From Pteria penguin (taxonomy: Eukaryota > Mollusca > Bivalvia > Pterioida > Pteriidae), in the NCBI GenBank assembly GCA_035048485.1, contig CM068581.1, forward strand, positions 61,064,393 through 61,128,392: a stretch of DNA of 64,000 nucleotides, read 5' to 3'. The position numbers and the translations under genes are program-made. Shown piece after piece: positions 25,761-36,030 of the stretch (position 1 is the first letter of the stretch; each line of letters opens with the position of its first letter). The notes below the pieces were generated by a model. That model did not search any database. It was given only the letters and a program-made list of their open reading frames with translations, and had not been told where the DNA came from.

Positions 25761-26109
25761 CCAGAATTAACGTCAAAGTATCGGACACCGCTAAACTGAA
25801 CAAGTAATAATTGGTGACGGTATGCATGTAATTGTTCTTTGCAATCACTAAACAAGTAGCAACGTTTCCAAAAACTCCCGAAATAAATATCAACGTATAA
25901 ACAACAGTCAACGTAATCACTGATGCAATATCTTTTCTTTTTTCACCAAGACTTGCGATTAACATCTCATTTCTATTAAATGTTGAACTTCCAGACAAAT
26001 TTAACATCGATGTCGTGTTCAGAATATCAACAATCAAGGTATACTCCGGACTCGAATTTTCTTTACCACTTTGAATCGAAAGATGAAAAGAAGATGCATT
26101 ATTCAACAT
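25761..26109 (-). CDS. Rhodopsin-family peptide GPCR, first coding exon (5' part only)
   Basis: ATG at 26109-26107 opens 116 complete codons, ending ...TLTLILG with the last G split at phase 1 before a good donor, G|GTAAGT (25760 down). Residues 1 to about 60 form an extracellular tail with N-glycosylation sequons at N4, N18, N31 and N37. TM1 is about 62-90 and holds the conserved GN pair (G81-N82). The first intracellular loop follows (KNNYMHTVTNYY), then TM2 with LAVSD (Asp110, the class A position 2.50). The YMHT-TNYYLFSLAVSD pattern is closest, from memory, to neuromedin-U/capa-like peptide receptors, but the subfamily is an inference. The rest of the receptor was not found to the left, so either intron 1 is long or the gene is incomplete. 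Confidence 0.82.
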
Positions 26110-27274
26110 GTTTTCCCCAAAAAATATGTTTCTTAAATGAGACTTTTAAATAATCCAACTTACACTTTTTGTATCGTAGTCTTTGTTATTAACATTAGTT
26201 GTTTTCCAGTTTATGCGATACATTAATTATAATCATACGATGGAAGCTCTATAATTGATCCAAATATTTAGTGCTCATTAAACTTTATTTCGAAGATGTC
26301 CACAAACCAAGTGTAATCGACTTACACAAAAGACTGCTAATAGTAAATATCAATGTAGGAATGTAGCAATATATCCCAAAATCTAATATCATTTAGAAGC
26401 GTCGTGAAATTCCAACCGAGAATATTGTCATCGTCACGACGCTGTTCGATCGCAGAGCCTAACATTTGTTATAACTCCACTTCTGCCTCTCACGTATACG
26501 ATTGCCTATCGCTTCTCAATATAATGATTACCATGGCCTTGATTTAAAGCGACAATAAATAATTTGTCCGATATGGTGTTAGTCTCTGCATTAAATTCCC
26601 GAAATGAATTAGTAACTGTATTTAATAAAACAATATTGCATCATTTAATCACGAAATGGATAGCGAAAAAGATTCTAGGGCGGAAGAATATGAGGAAAAT
26701 AATCATGACATATCTTTGTTAAAATAATTGTCTCTGTGGTTTGATGTTCTACATTACTCGTTAGTTCATTAAGCGATTCATTTAATGTAACCGAGTCTGC
26801 GATTCTATCAGGTATGTACTTTAGATTCAAGTAATGTCATTGGCTGATTGGTGCCTTGTTTTGTGCAAGAGCGAGTTAACCTCGACGTCTCTTTTTACGG
26901 TAGATATACCACGAAAACGAAGCTCGCTGCTTCGGCGAGATCCAGTACATTGATCTAAATTTCTGTGCATTGTAATAAGCAGGTTCAGTGAATATATACT
27001 GTGCAAAAATAAAAAGTATCTACTTTTCAATGCTGAATAAATCAAATATATGATAAGATTTTACCTTGTTATGCATGAGTGATAGTGACTTATAACTGTC
27101 TACCGGACAAGACCAATTACCCTTGTAGAGTCAACCTTGGATAATTAAGCAGTCGGTTGTCTATACATTTGACTCCCACGGGTGCGCCAGGTGTAAAATT
27201 TATTTAATTTTTTGTATTACAGGAAATCTTAGACTCCTTGTAGTTACAAGAATCACAAAAGTTTTGAATTAAAA
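26110..27274. other. Upstream of the GPCR exon; no gene recognised
   Basis: Likely 5' UTR and promoter side of the GPCR. No start site or upstream exon could be fixed. Confidence 0.4.
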
Positions 27275-27770
27275 CATGCCAAGGCTGAACCAGGACAAGC
27301 GTAACCAGGCAATTGGCGTGTTGAAAAAAAGGCCAAACAGTGATCACTGTTAACAGGGCATTTGGTTGTATAAGAAACATAACTTTGTTAGTTCGTCGTT
27401 TAAGACTGATAGCGTTCAAGATCGTCCTCAGATGGGTAGACCACGTGAAACTACGGTCCGCAATGACCGTTGCATAGCGTTGACGCATCTTCGTCAACGT
27501 CATTTGCCAGCAACTGTTACGGTCAGACGTTGTTGTGTCAACGCACAGACTATCCTTAAAATGTCCATGGCTAGAAATAGACAAATACGAGCTCACAGGC
27601 TATATTTCGGACAGATTCTGACGTCTGCTGGTCGCGTTAACTGGTGTAGACTTTACCTACGTTTTACAAGGAATGACTGGAATAACGTTTTGTTTAATTG
27701 CGGATTTAGGTTCAACCTTAGTCATAGTAATGGTCGAACCAGGGTTTACGTCGACAATAATTTATATATA
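27275..27770 (+). pseudogene. Tc1-like transposase remnant
   Basis: Starts MPRLNQDKRNQAIGVLKK, the usual N-terminus of molluscan Tc1 transposases. An internal stop follows near 27352 and the middle of the helix-turn-helix domain is deleted. It then reads VQDRPQMGRPRETTVRNDR, HLRQRHLPATVTVRR and DWNNVLFNCGFRFNLSHSNG. The family's FTDESRF motif, which carries the second catalytic Asp, is here FNCGFRF. The first catalytic region and the last third are missing, and no terminal inverted repeats were seen. This is a dead element of about 500 bp. Confidence 0.82.
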
Positions 27771-28659
27771 TTCATGGGTTGTGGATTCTTATTACATTCA
27801 TTGTCTTTCATTAATTAAAATTCAAGTAGATAGACATTCCGACTGTGTCTTTCTACTGTCAATCTTAAATTGATTATTGAAGTTGATTCATGAAATCTTT
27901 GTGGTATTTCAAACGGTAGCCAGCAACTTGAGGGAGCACAATGAAATCAATTATGATAAAGCGTTTCTACTTATCCGAAAACAGACAGAGCCACAGTTTT
28001 TATTTCGTTCCTTGTGTACCAAGATCTTTTTCGAGAATATTTCAGTCCCCTCCCTCCCGTTCTTAATCTTCAAAATTTTTCAAACTACATACCATTAATA
28101 GAGGGAAAAAACAATATCGTCACCGACTTTTAGAGCAACGACGAACAAGTACATGAAACAGATATCACAAAAATATCTATTTTTATGAAGTTACACAACT
28201 AAACCTAAAAACTTGAATAGCCTAATACCCATTTTTGTTCTAGGAACAAATTATGGGGGGGGGAGAATCCTGCAACATAAAATTAAAATTATTGAGTCAC
28301 CTAATTTTTAAAGATTTGCGTCAAGAATTTTGGTTTTGCACCCATCTTTCAAACGTTTCTCCGACAAAGTGCTTACATGGGTCATTTTTTTTTTGGTTCA
28401 CTAAAATCTACAGAGCGTCTTGTTTATTTTAATATGAAGCATTTTGAATAAAGTTTCAGAATGTTATACCTATGTTTTAGCACACCATATAATATATCAA
28501 CATTTTTTTCCATTTAAGTACGATTGATCTTATACGACAAAGTGTTTTCGCCTTAAACATTATCAATAGGATAACACTTGTTTAGGTAATGGTTATCTAT
28601 TATTTGTAATACACATTTATGTCATATATTAAGAAGGGAAAAGCACTAATCTCAAGAGC
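27771..28659. other. Intergenic DNA, no gene recognised
   Basis: No exon, RNA gene or array recognised. A G-run occurs at 28254-28263. Confidence 0.45.
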
Positions 28660-28966
28660 AGGGAAGAATTAAAAGCAAATGCCAGCATGAACTATAAATC
28701 AACACAAATAATATATTGTGCAACAAGTCCATCATGCAGGGAAAATTATATTGGACAATCAAGTAAATTCAGTGCAATAGTAAGAGTCCAAACACAACAA
28801 ATAAAGGATCAAAATGATATCCCGGACGTGAGCATTCTGCAAATTGCAGCAAAAGGAAATTATAAGAATTTCCCATGTCTTCAAAATGTGAAATAGGACG
28901 GCAATTATAGAAGAGCTAAAGAAGAATATTTTATTAAACTCTTTATACCAAAATTAAACAGAAAAT
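28660..28966 (+). pseudogene. GIY-YIG endonuclease fragment of a retroelement
   Basis: Reads STQIIYCATSPSCRENYIGQ, then a degenerate stretch ending GNYKNFPCLQNVK and a stop, then RRAKEEYFIKLFIPKLNRK. The IIYC...C...NYIGQ and KEEYFIKLFxPKLN elements are the two ends of a GIY-YIG domain as found next to Penelope-like RTs. It differs from the copy at 11.1 kb (YVGET type). One stop and loss of the middle show it is dead. Confidence 0.7.
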
Positions 28967-31228
28967 GATCAATTTGTAAATAAAAATCTTTAAACATGAT
29001 ATGCCTCCGCGGGTTTTTATTTTATTAATTTTTTTTATTTGTATATGTATTTCATATATAACTTATTTATGTTTAATACATTAGAGTACGTGCTGCCGCA
29101 TTACGGGCCTCTTTAGATAGTAAAATCGCGATAATGTTAATGTGGTACGTACTTTAATAAACACATCAGTTAGAATTCCTCTTTCTAGTACGTGATTAAT
29201 ACAAGAGGTGATGTTTTGTAAAGGGATTTTTTAAAAATATTTATTGATAAATCTTGCTCTTTAATCATAATGATCTATTAGTAAATAGGTGCCATTACTA
29301 GTTATCAAGATGTTTACTTACAAACTGTAAACGTTTTGCATAGATTTATGTACAAATATTTTGTGGTGTTTTATTTTTGTAGTTTGTATATTTTGACTCA
29401 ATGTATTCTTCCTTACGTATGTCATATAATATGACATATTACATTGTTAGGATTGCAATTTAGAGTTTGTTTTTCAGGCATTTGAACGTTAACATGTTTT
29501 AAATTATAGATATGTCCTTCCATGATTACATCCCATACCGTGACGAACGGATTTTGACTAGGAACGGCGATGGATTACGAATCCATCAAATAATATTTAT
29601 TACTAAAGTGAAGAGTAAGCAAGTAACTCAGAATAATGGGAAATTTAAAATTGAATTTTGCACAATTTTAACAGAATAATGAATTCGAAGATTAAAAAAA
29701 TCAAGAATAGGGCTCCCTTGAACTTCCAGGTTCGCCACTGATATAAATACCAAAACCTTAACCAAAGAGGATAAAAACCAAAACACTTAATTAAAATAGG
29801 CTCTTCCTTAAATAGAAAAAGCTTAACACCCCTGGAACCCCTCCCTCTTCCTGTCGCAATTCTAGATCTATATATATGCAATTAAGATGTAAGCCTGAAA
29901 TTGGAAACAGGGGCCAATGTAAACTAAATGATGGCATGATGTATTAACGCTTAAAATATCATTCTTGGTATTCATTACATTAAAATGTGTTTTCTGTACA
30001 TAATTATATACGGGGTTTAAGTCAAATAGTCGGAGTACACTCCTGTAAAATCGTATTGTGTTAATAAAAGAGCTATAAAATTAGAATAAACTATATGAAG
30101 TAGTCAAATGTTTAAATAATGTAAATACCAGTAATTATCAATTAGAATGTGAAAATCGTTTACGGTTACTGAAACCCACGCCGTGCTTAAAATTGATGTA
30201 TTATGAATGAAAAACGAAATTTTGATAAATAAAACGTTGTAAATAAAAGCTACGGGGTGTTTTTTCACAAATGGTATTTGATAACTTTAAATGCACGATT
30301 GTTTATAATATGTGTCGATGAAATCACTGATTCGTTAAAACAATATGGCGGACCGTTTGTTTTGGCAGAGAGGGTGACACTGTCTTTTTATATGTGTAAA
30401 AAATGGTATCAATTGAATCGGGAAAAACGTACTTATTGCATATTATGCGCCAGTAGTAAACTGAAATTTGTAGATTTAAAAAAAAAAAGCTTATGTGTGC
30501 CCGTGTCGCCCATCGTTTTCGCTTCGGCTATTAGCTGTTTACAGGTAGTGAAAGTATTTACCTGTAAAACCTCATTTCATTAGCTTAAATACAAACGTGA
30601 CCCATGTCAACGCCAATGAACATATCGTTTTTATGCTCATCAATTCTAAGCGCACCGTCGATTACAAGACAAAATAAACATTTCGCTGTACCGCCCCGCT
30701 ATCGTTAGATATTTTAATGATTTTGAATATGTCTAAATATACCTTGTACCTATTTTACATGGTTAAGGGGCAATACCGGACAAATGAATTTTTGACGCAT
30801 AGATTTGCGTCATACTACGCATTAACGTCATATTGAAAAATCCGGCAAAATGTTAGACCTCTTGCATCATTTAAAATCGGAAAATGGTCTTTTGCTCATG
30901 CGCATGCTGTAATTTCTTTATTTCTAATCCAAATGAGATGACATTTAAGAAGCGAGAAGAAAACACATTATTGATGTGAAAATTGGAAACTACGCATTTT
31001 GATCAATTGGTATTAGCCATTTGCGATGGGCCTCACTACCATATATAACATTTAGAAAATTATTTCTTTATACTAATATAACGTTCCAATATTAATGATG
31101 GACCTCCTGCGTTAATTATAAGATCAGTATCATAATCTAAACGAACATTCACGAGGACTAGCGGGTTTTCATTTCTTCGTTTTAAGAGTAATTCCCCACT
31201 TTGTATTATATAACTAATATCGAAAAAT
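28967..31228. other. Intergenic DNA; possible degenerate hAT-type MITE end
   Basis: Near 29720-29745 the sequence TTCCAGGTTCGCCACTG resembles one end of the MITE family at 32038 and 51963, but no second end is clear. Short frames at 30257-30583 have no recognisable content. Nothing else was seen. Confidence 0.4.
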
Positions 31229-31385
31229 GGTTGGTTGGTTGGTTGGTTGATTGGTGTTTTACGCCGATTTCAACAATATTTCAGTTAAATCGCGACATGG
31301 AAGCAGGAGGTTACCAACCTCTTAAACATAGTGGCGCAACCTGGGAATCGAACCCGGATCGTCGGTGCCGCAGGCTATCGAGAAA
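31229..31385 (-). repeat. tRNA-derived SINE, diverged family
   Basis: The minus-strand head has B-box GGTTCGATTCC (31354-31344). The tail is (TTGG)n, 31231-31254, preceded by TTTTACGCCGATTTCAACAA, a block common at SINE 3' ends in molluscs. The core is short compared with the other copies. Confidence 0.65.
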
Positions 31386-31563
31386 TTAGCAGTTGTGTCT
31401 TCAAATAATTCTTTTAAACAATCTACAATACTTTTTATATGTACCATTATATGATTTTTTTTTCTCCATATTTTGCTAAACTACAGTATTTATAGAGAAG
31501 AAAAAATATATATATGGAATACTAGTTTATCACATGTTTTGCTGTTTATGCAGTACAATATCG

Positions 31564-31591
31564 CCATGTCATAAATTAATTTATGACATGG
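31564..31591. repeat. Perfect 28-bp palindrome
   Basis: CCATGTCATAAATT followed at once by its exact reverse complement. Confidence 0.9.
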
Positions 31592-31705
31592 GTAACGTCA
31601 CAGTTTACGTAGCGCATCCCCTTGACTCGTAAAAATGGTGATGTCATAGCGTAGAAAAGAATTGTGTCTAGCCGGTGTTTGATGAAATAAACACCTTCAA
31701 AAAAG

Positions 31706-31843
31706 GATCTGAAATGAATTTTCCTTTCATACGGTATTTATGAAACTCGTTGTGTGTTTTATATCCTCGCGCAAAGGCTCGGGGTTATAAAACAAACAAC
31801 TTGTTTCATAAATACCGTATGAAATGAAAATTCATTTCAGATC
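31706..31843. mobile_element. Foldback (MITE-like) element, 138 bp
   Basis: The two ends are exact inverted copies (GATCTGAAATGAATTTTC... / ...TTCATTTCAGATC). The arms continue through TTTCATACGGTATTTATGAAAC and its complement almost to the centre (CTCGCGCAAAGGCTCGGG). It would form one long hairpin. No coding capacity. Confidence 0.82.
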
Positions 31844-32037
31844 TTATATATATCACCTATTCCTAGTCGCTTTTGTCCAATAACAATAAATATAAAGTTC
31901 TCAATTATATAGAAATATCCTGTTGGATTATCGGAATACTTCTTTTGTAAAAATGACAGTGATTCTAAATTTAAGTACTGTAAAGATGACATACAGAACA
32001 AGCTCGACTTTTGGATTGACATTATACTGGTATTTGT

Positions 32038-32162
32038 CAGTGGCGGATCCAGGATTTTCGAAAAGGGGGTAAGGGAGCACATCTGTATTATCCAAACTAT
32101 TCAGCCATTTTGGGTGCCAAATCTGGTCTTTAGTAATAAATGTGTGGCGAAATCCGCCACTG
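32038..32162 (+). mobile_element. hAT-like MITE, copy 1
   Basis: 125 bp with inverted ends CAGTGGCGGAT...ATCCGCCACTG. Internal blocks are CCAGGATTTTCGAAAAGGGG and TGGGTGCCAAATCTGG, shared with the inverted copy at 51963-52109. CAG-type ends fit hAT elements. The expected 8-bp target duplication is not exact (GTATTTGT / TTTGTTGT). Confidence 0.75.
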
Positions 32163-32551
32163 TTTGTTGTGAACGGTGACCAAGTACTATAACAAACCAT
32201 CATCTGTATTCACAGGCGTGCTCATTGTACATTACATTTTACTAGCGTTTTGTTCGTGTAGAAAGCTGTACTGAATTTATGATTATGCAAAAGCTTCTGT
32301 TTCAACATACGAAGTAGCTGGCAATGACAATTATTTCATTATTCCGATAATATATTATTGATGTATTCCCAATACATATTAAAAACCTTGAAACTTATGT
32401 ACACGCAATACATTTTATCGAACTCGAGACACTACAACAGGATGCAGTTCCTGCTCTGCGTACTAATATACCCTGCAGCTGAATATTGACAGGGACGGTG
32501 TAAAAACGTGACGATTTTCCTTTTATTATCGTTCCATATATTTGTAATAAC

Positions 32552-32971
32552 ATTACCTTATCACCTGCATATAAGGTGTCAGTATTACTTTATCACCTGC
32601 ATATAAGGTGTCACTATTACCTTATCACCTGCATATAAGGTGTCAGTATTACCTTATCACCTGCATATAAGGTGTCAGTATTACCCTATTACCCGCATAT
32701 AAGGTGTCAGTATTACCTTATCACCTGCATATAAGGTGTCAGTATTACTTTATCACCTGCATATAAGGTGTCACTATTACCTTATGAAGTGCATATAAGG
32801 TGTCAGTATTACCTTATCACCTGCATATAAGGTGTCAGTATTACCTTATCACCTGCATATAAGGTGTCAGTATTACATTATCACCTACATATAAGGTGCC
32901 AGTATTATCTTATCACTCGCATATAAGGTGTCAGTATTACCTTATCACCTGCATATAAGGTGTCAGTATTT
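32552..32971. repeat. 13-unit tandem array of a 32-bp hairpin repeat
   Basis: The unit is CACCTGCATATAAGGTG plus TCAGTATTACCTTAT. Each unit contains ACCTTAT, nine bases, then ATAAGGT, a perfect 7-bp inverted repeat. Most units are identical. Variants are at unit 5 (CCCTATTACCCG), unit 8 (TTATGAAGTG), unit 11 (CATTATCACCTAC) and unit 12 (ATCTTATCACTCG). The CTTTAT/GTGTCACTATT variant pair recurs exactly 160 bp apart (32581 and 32741). Confidence 0.95.
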
Positions 32972-35224
32972 CCGACATGCTACAGCTCCTTCAGATTTAC
33001 CGAGGCAAGCTACTGAGTGAAAAGTTAATAAAACAATGATACCAACATCTACGTTTCAATTCTATATTCTTCAAATATTCTTCACATTTTACGATCTAAA
33101 AGCTTTGACATTTTTCCCTTATGTGATCGCAAACGCCGTCTGTGATTGGACAACAATAATAATAAAAAAAGATATTCAGTGATGTTGAAATAATCGACAG
33201 ACCCAAACAGTGAACTAATCATCAAAGAATCAAGTAAAATAATAACGAACAAAAATAAGCTTGTGTATCTATTTCCGCTAGTATAGTGTTCACTGTTGTC
33301 AAAGTAATTCTTGATATCAACTAGAAATTTCTTAAAAGAATAAATACCTCACTGCTGCATCATCACTAAAACCTGCAGCTAGTAATACCCAACGTATTGG
33401 CTGTAATTTTGCACTGGAAGACTGAGAAATTTTAAACTGACCTTTGATACATGACTTTAAATTCAAGGTCATAAGTCACAGGATCATAATTAAATGAGTA
33501 AAGTATCAGGATACAAAGTCAATGTTGTGACCAAGCCACAATTTTGACCATGGCATGCACTGTGGCATCGCAGTAACGTTAAGGCATATAACGTTAAGGT
33601 TGATATTTTAAAATCTAGAAGTTAGGCCCAGCAACACTCATTTCAAATTGATGTAAAACATTCTTTATGTGAAATTACACACCAAATGGAGTAGAGGAAA
33701 AGGTTGCGCTACAGAATTTTCTCGGCATGTCCATTGTTGCTGTTTAACCTCTGCATATATTGAAAACGCCAAAAGGTATTAGCTCGGACAAAAAGTCGTC
33801 ATTTATCAAAACCGGAATATGGTCTATTGTGTGTAAATATTGGAATGAAATTGCTGAATAATGTAATTATACAAGAAATGGTCTAATTAAATTCAAATTT
33901 CGTTGATATTTTGGAGGGTTTTTTACAACATTATATAATTGTGTATTGCCTTTTATAACACAGCTGCGTTGACTTATATACAACCTTGGGTAAGGTCATG
34001 ATCCCTGGGGTATCAACAACAGTTTTGTGAAATTTCACTCAGATCGAACGAAGCAGCGAAATTGAAGGCTCAAAAATGAATTTACAACAACAGCTATGAC
34101 CTTGACGTTAGATATATTACATGGTTTCAAAGCCATTTTCCACCCTTTGGGCATGAACAACAAAGTCAGTCACGTGAAATACCATCCTGATCCAAGTCAA
34201 TAGAAAAAGTAATTATCACTCGGACCCGAATTTGTGAACTTGACTATGCAGATACTGGTATTAAACCTTGAATTAAGGTCATGCCACACCATTGAGTCAA
34301 CGACAATAATTCTGTGTAGTATTACCCAAATCCAAGGTATTGCAAAATCCTGGCTCAGACAGGGATATCGATTATGTGTGCATTGTCCTTCTTGATTTAC
34401 GAGATAAGACCTTGGTTAGGTTAAATATCGAGATACATCCTTGGGTTACTGATAATAGTTTTGTGAAGTTTTATACCATTGTAAAATTACAGGCACGAGT
34501 TTTGACAATATATGCAATGTGACATCGGCCTTTGAGATATGAACATGGTTAAATGCCAGGACACACTCTTGGGCCATGGATAACAATTGCAGGAAGTATA
34601 ATCATTATGCAAGGTAGCATAAAGTACTTATGGTCCGGAATCGATTTGAACAGTTCAGCGGAGAGACCAAAGATACAGAGAGACGGACAGACAGATAGAT
34701 GAACAGACAGACGGTGCTTCCAAACTTGTAGAAGATTCCTATACATGTATACCAATCTCAAACTTTGTCGTAGATGTATAATAAATAGCATTGATAAATA
34801 CAAACACACAAATGTTTTCAGACCACAAGTTTGATTTTGATATCAAAGTCACATTAATTTCTAGTCGTTCAAAAATATGACCAGGGTTTAATTTCTTTAT
34901 ACTAGGCCAAAATCCAAAGTCATCGACCTTGGTGTCATTTGAAAGGGCTGCATTTGTTGAGTTTGCATGCAAAATATGAAGTCTCTATTTCTCACGGTTC
35001 AAAAGTTATGTCAAAGGTTAAAGTTGATAGCAGACAGACAGACAGACAAGTAAGCAAACAGATAGGACACCGATCTTTGGATCCTGGAGTTTAACTAGTT
35101 TAATGTCTGCTTTGCTTTATGTCGATATCTAAATTTGTACCTGCGGCCACAGGTTGGTGCCCGTGGTTGTTACCTTGGAATAATATAAATAAGGACTCTT
35201 CGATATTCTGAAACAGAGGTAAGT
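32972..35224. other. Intergenic DNA rich in degenerate bivalve-type repeats
   Basis: From about 33420 to 35060 there are degenerate units with AAGGTCAT, GGGCATGAACAACAA, TTTTGTGAAGTTT and GACAGACAGACAGAC (34680 and 35030). The segment 34920-35060 is the reverse complement of 57540-57660 (GACTTCATATTTTGCATGC-like block next to the GACA run). No gene recognised. Confidence 0.55.
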
Positions 35225-35425
35225 TTGTTTGTTTGTTGGTTGCTTAACTTCACACGGTAACACATCGATTTCTGCAAGCATTTTTGTGACCTTATCTGAC
35301 TGATGCAGGATACACAAACTTGGACTTCTGCAACGGACCCACCCGAAGCAGTTTGGGTCTTTAACATGCAGCGCATACCGTGACACCAAAACCGATGAGC
35401 GCTCGACCACTAAGCCGCAGAGATT
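35225..35425 (-). repeat. tRNA-derived SINE, diverged and internally deleted
   Basis: Minus-strand copy with the shared core (GGGTCCGTTGCAGAAGTCC), a GTTT-type tail (35225-35245) and an A-box remnant (GGCTTAGTGG, near 35415). The B-box region between the head and GGTGTCACGGTATGC is missing. Confidence 0.65.
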
Positions 35426-35601
35426 AGGTCATTCCAATACGATGAAAAACGTGTCCGTTCTAAACAAGAGTGTTACAATACCAATCCGTACACTGTTAAT
35501 ATTAGAAAAACGTGGCAGCGACGTAGCTATGGTGTTAAAAAGACCAAGTATGTCATGGACATGACGTAATATATTATTTCAGGGGGAATAGTTAGTTGAA
35601 G

Positions 35602-35665
35602 AGTGAGACTTCCCCAGGGGAAAGGTTCTGTTTTAGAGCCAGCCTTCCCCAGGGGAAGTCTCACT
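35602..35665. repeat. 21-bp inverted repeat hairpin
   Basis: AGTGAGACTTCCCCAGGGGA... (35602-35622) is mirrored at 35645-35665 with one mismatch at the centre of the CCCC-GGGG block. The loop is 22 nt. A third partial arm (GAGTCTCACTCT) follows at about 35690-35702. Confidence 0.85.
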
Positions 35666-35753
35666 TTAGAGTAGGATCGCCGGGGGGGGAGTCTCACTCT
35701 ATAGAAGGACCGCCGGGTAGAAGTCTGGCTATGGGGGAACGCTCACTTTATAA

Positions 35754-36030
35754 CACCGGTTTAGCCCAGTAGGTAAGATGCTCGGCTCGTGATCGAGAGT
35801 TCCCGGGTTCGACTCCCACCCTTGGTTGCATCGGTGTTCTGTCTTTCGGATGAAACAGTAAAAACCGCGGTCCTGTGTCACGGTAGGCATAGCACGTGAA
35901 AAGATCCCTCATTGCTTCGGATGGGTCCGTTGCAGAGGTATAAATTTCTATACAATGCATCAGGCATATGCCGTCATCATATACGTGAAATAATCGTGGA
36001 GTGACGTAAAGCAATCATCCAATCAATTAC
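35754..36030 (+). repeat. tRNA-derived SINE, second head type
   Basis: The head carries A-box TTAGCCCAGTAGG (35761-35773) and B-box GGTTCGACTCC (35806-35816), unlike the GGCCTAGTGG head of the 18.6- and 49.2-kb copies. The core and tail are the same family (CTGTCTTTCGGATGAAACAG, GGGTCCGTTGCAGAGG, ATATACGTGAAATAATCG, then ATCA-like repeats). Confidence 0.85.

Noticed and set aside
30257..30583. 108-codon ORF including an ATGGCGGACC motif
   Set aside because: The ATGGCGG is in another frame with an early stop. The 108-codon frame shows no motif or family.
32552..32971. CRISPR-like array
   Set aside because: Repeats are contiguous with no unique spacers, in an animal genome with introns. It is a satellite.
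35754..35825. Possible functional tRNA gene (A- and B-box present)
   Set aside because: The acceptor stem does not close, and the sequence continues into a SINE core and tail. The same applies at 18.8 and 49.2 kb.
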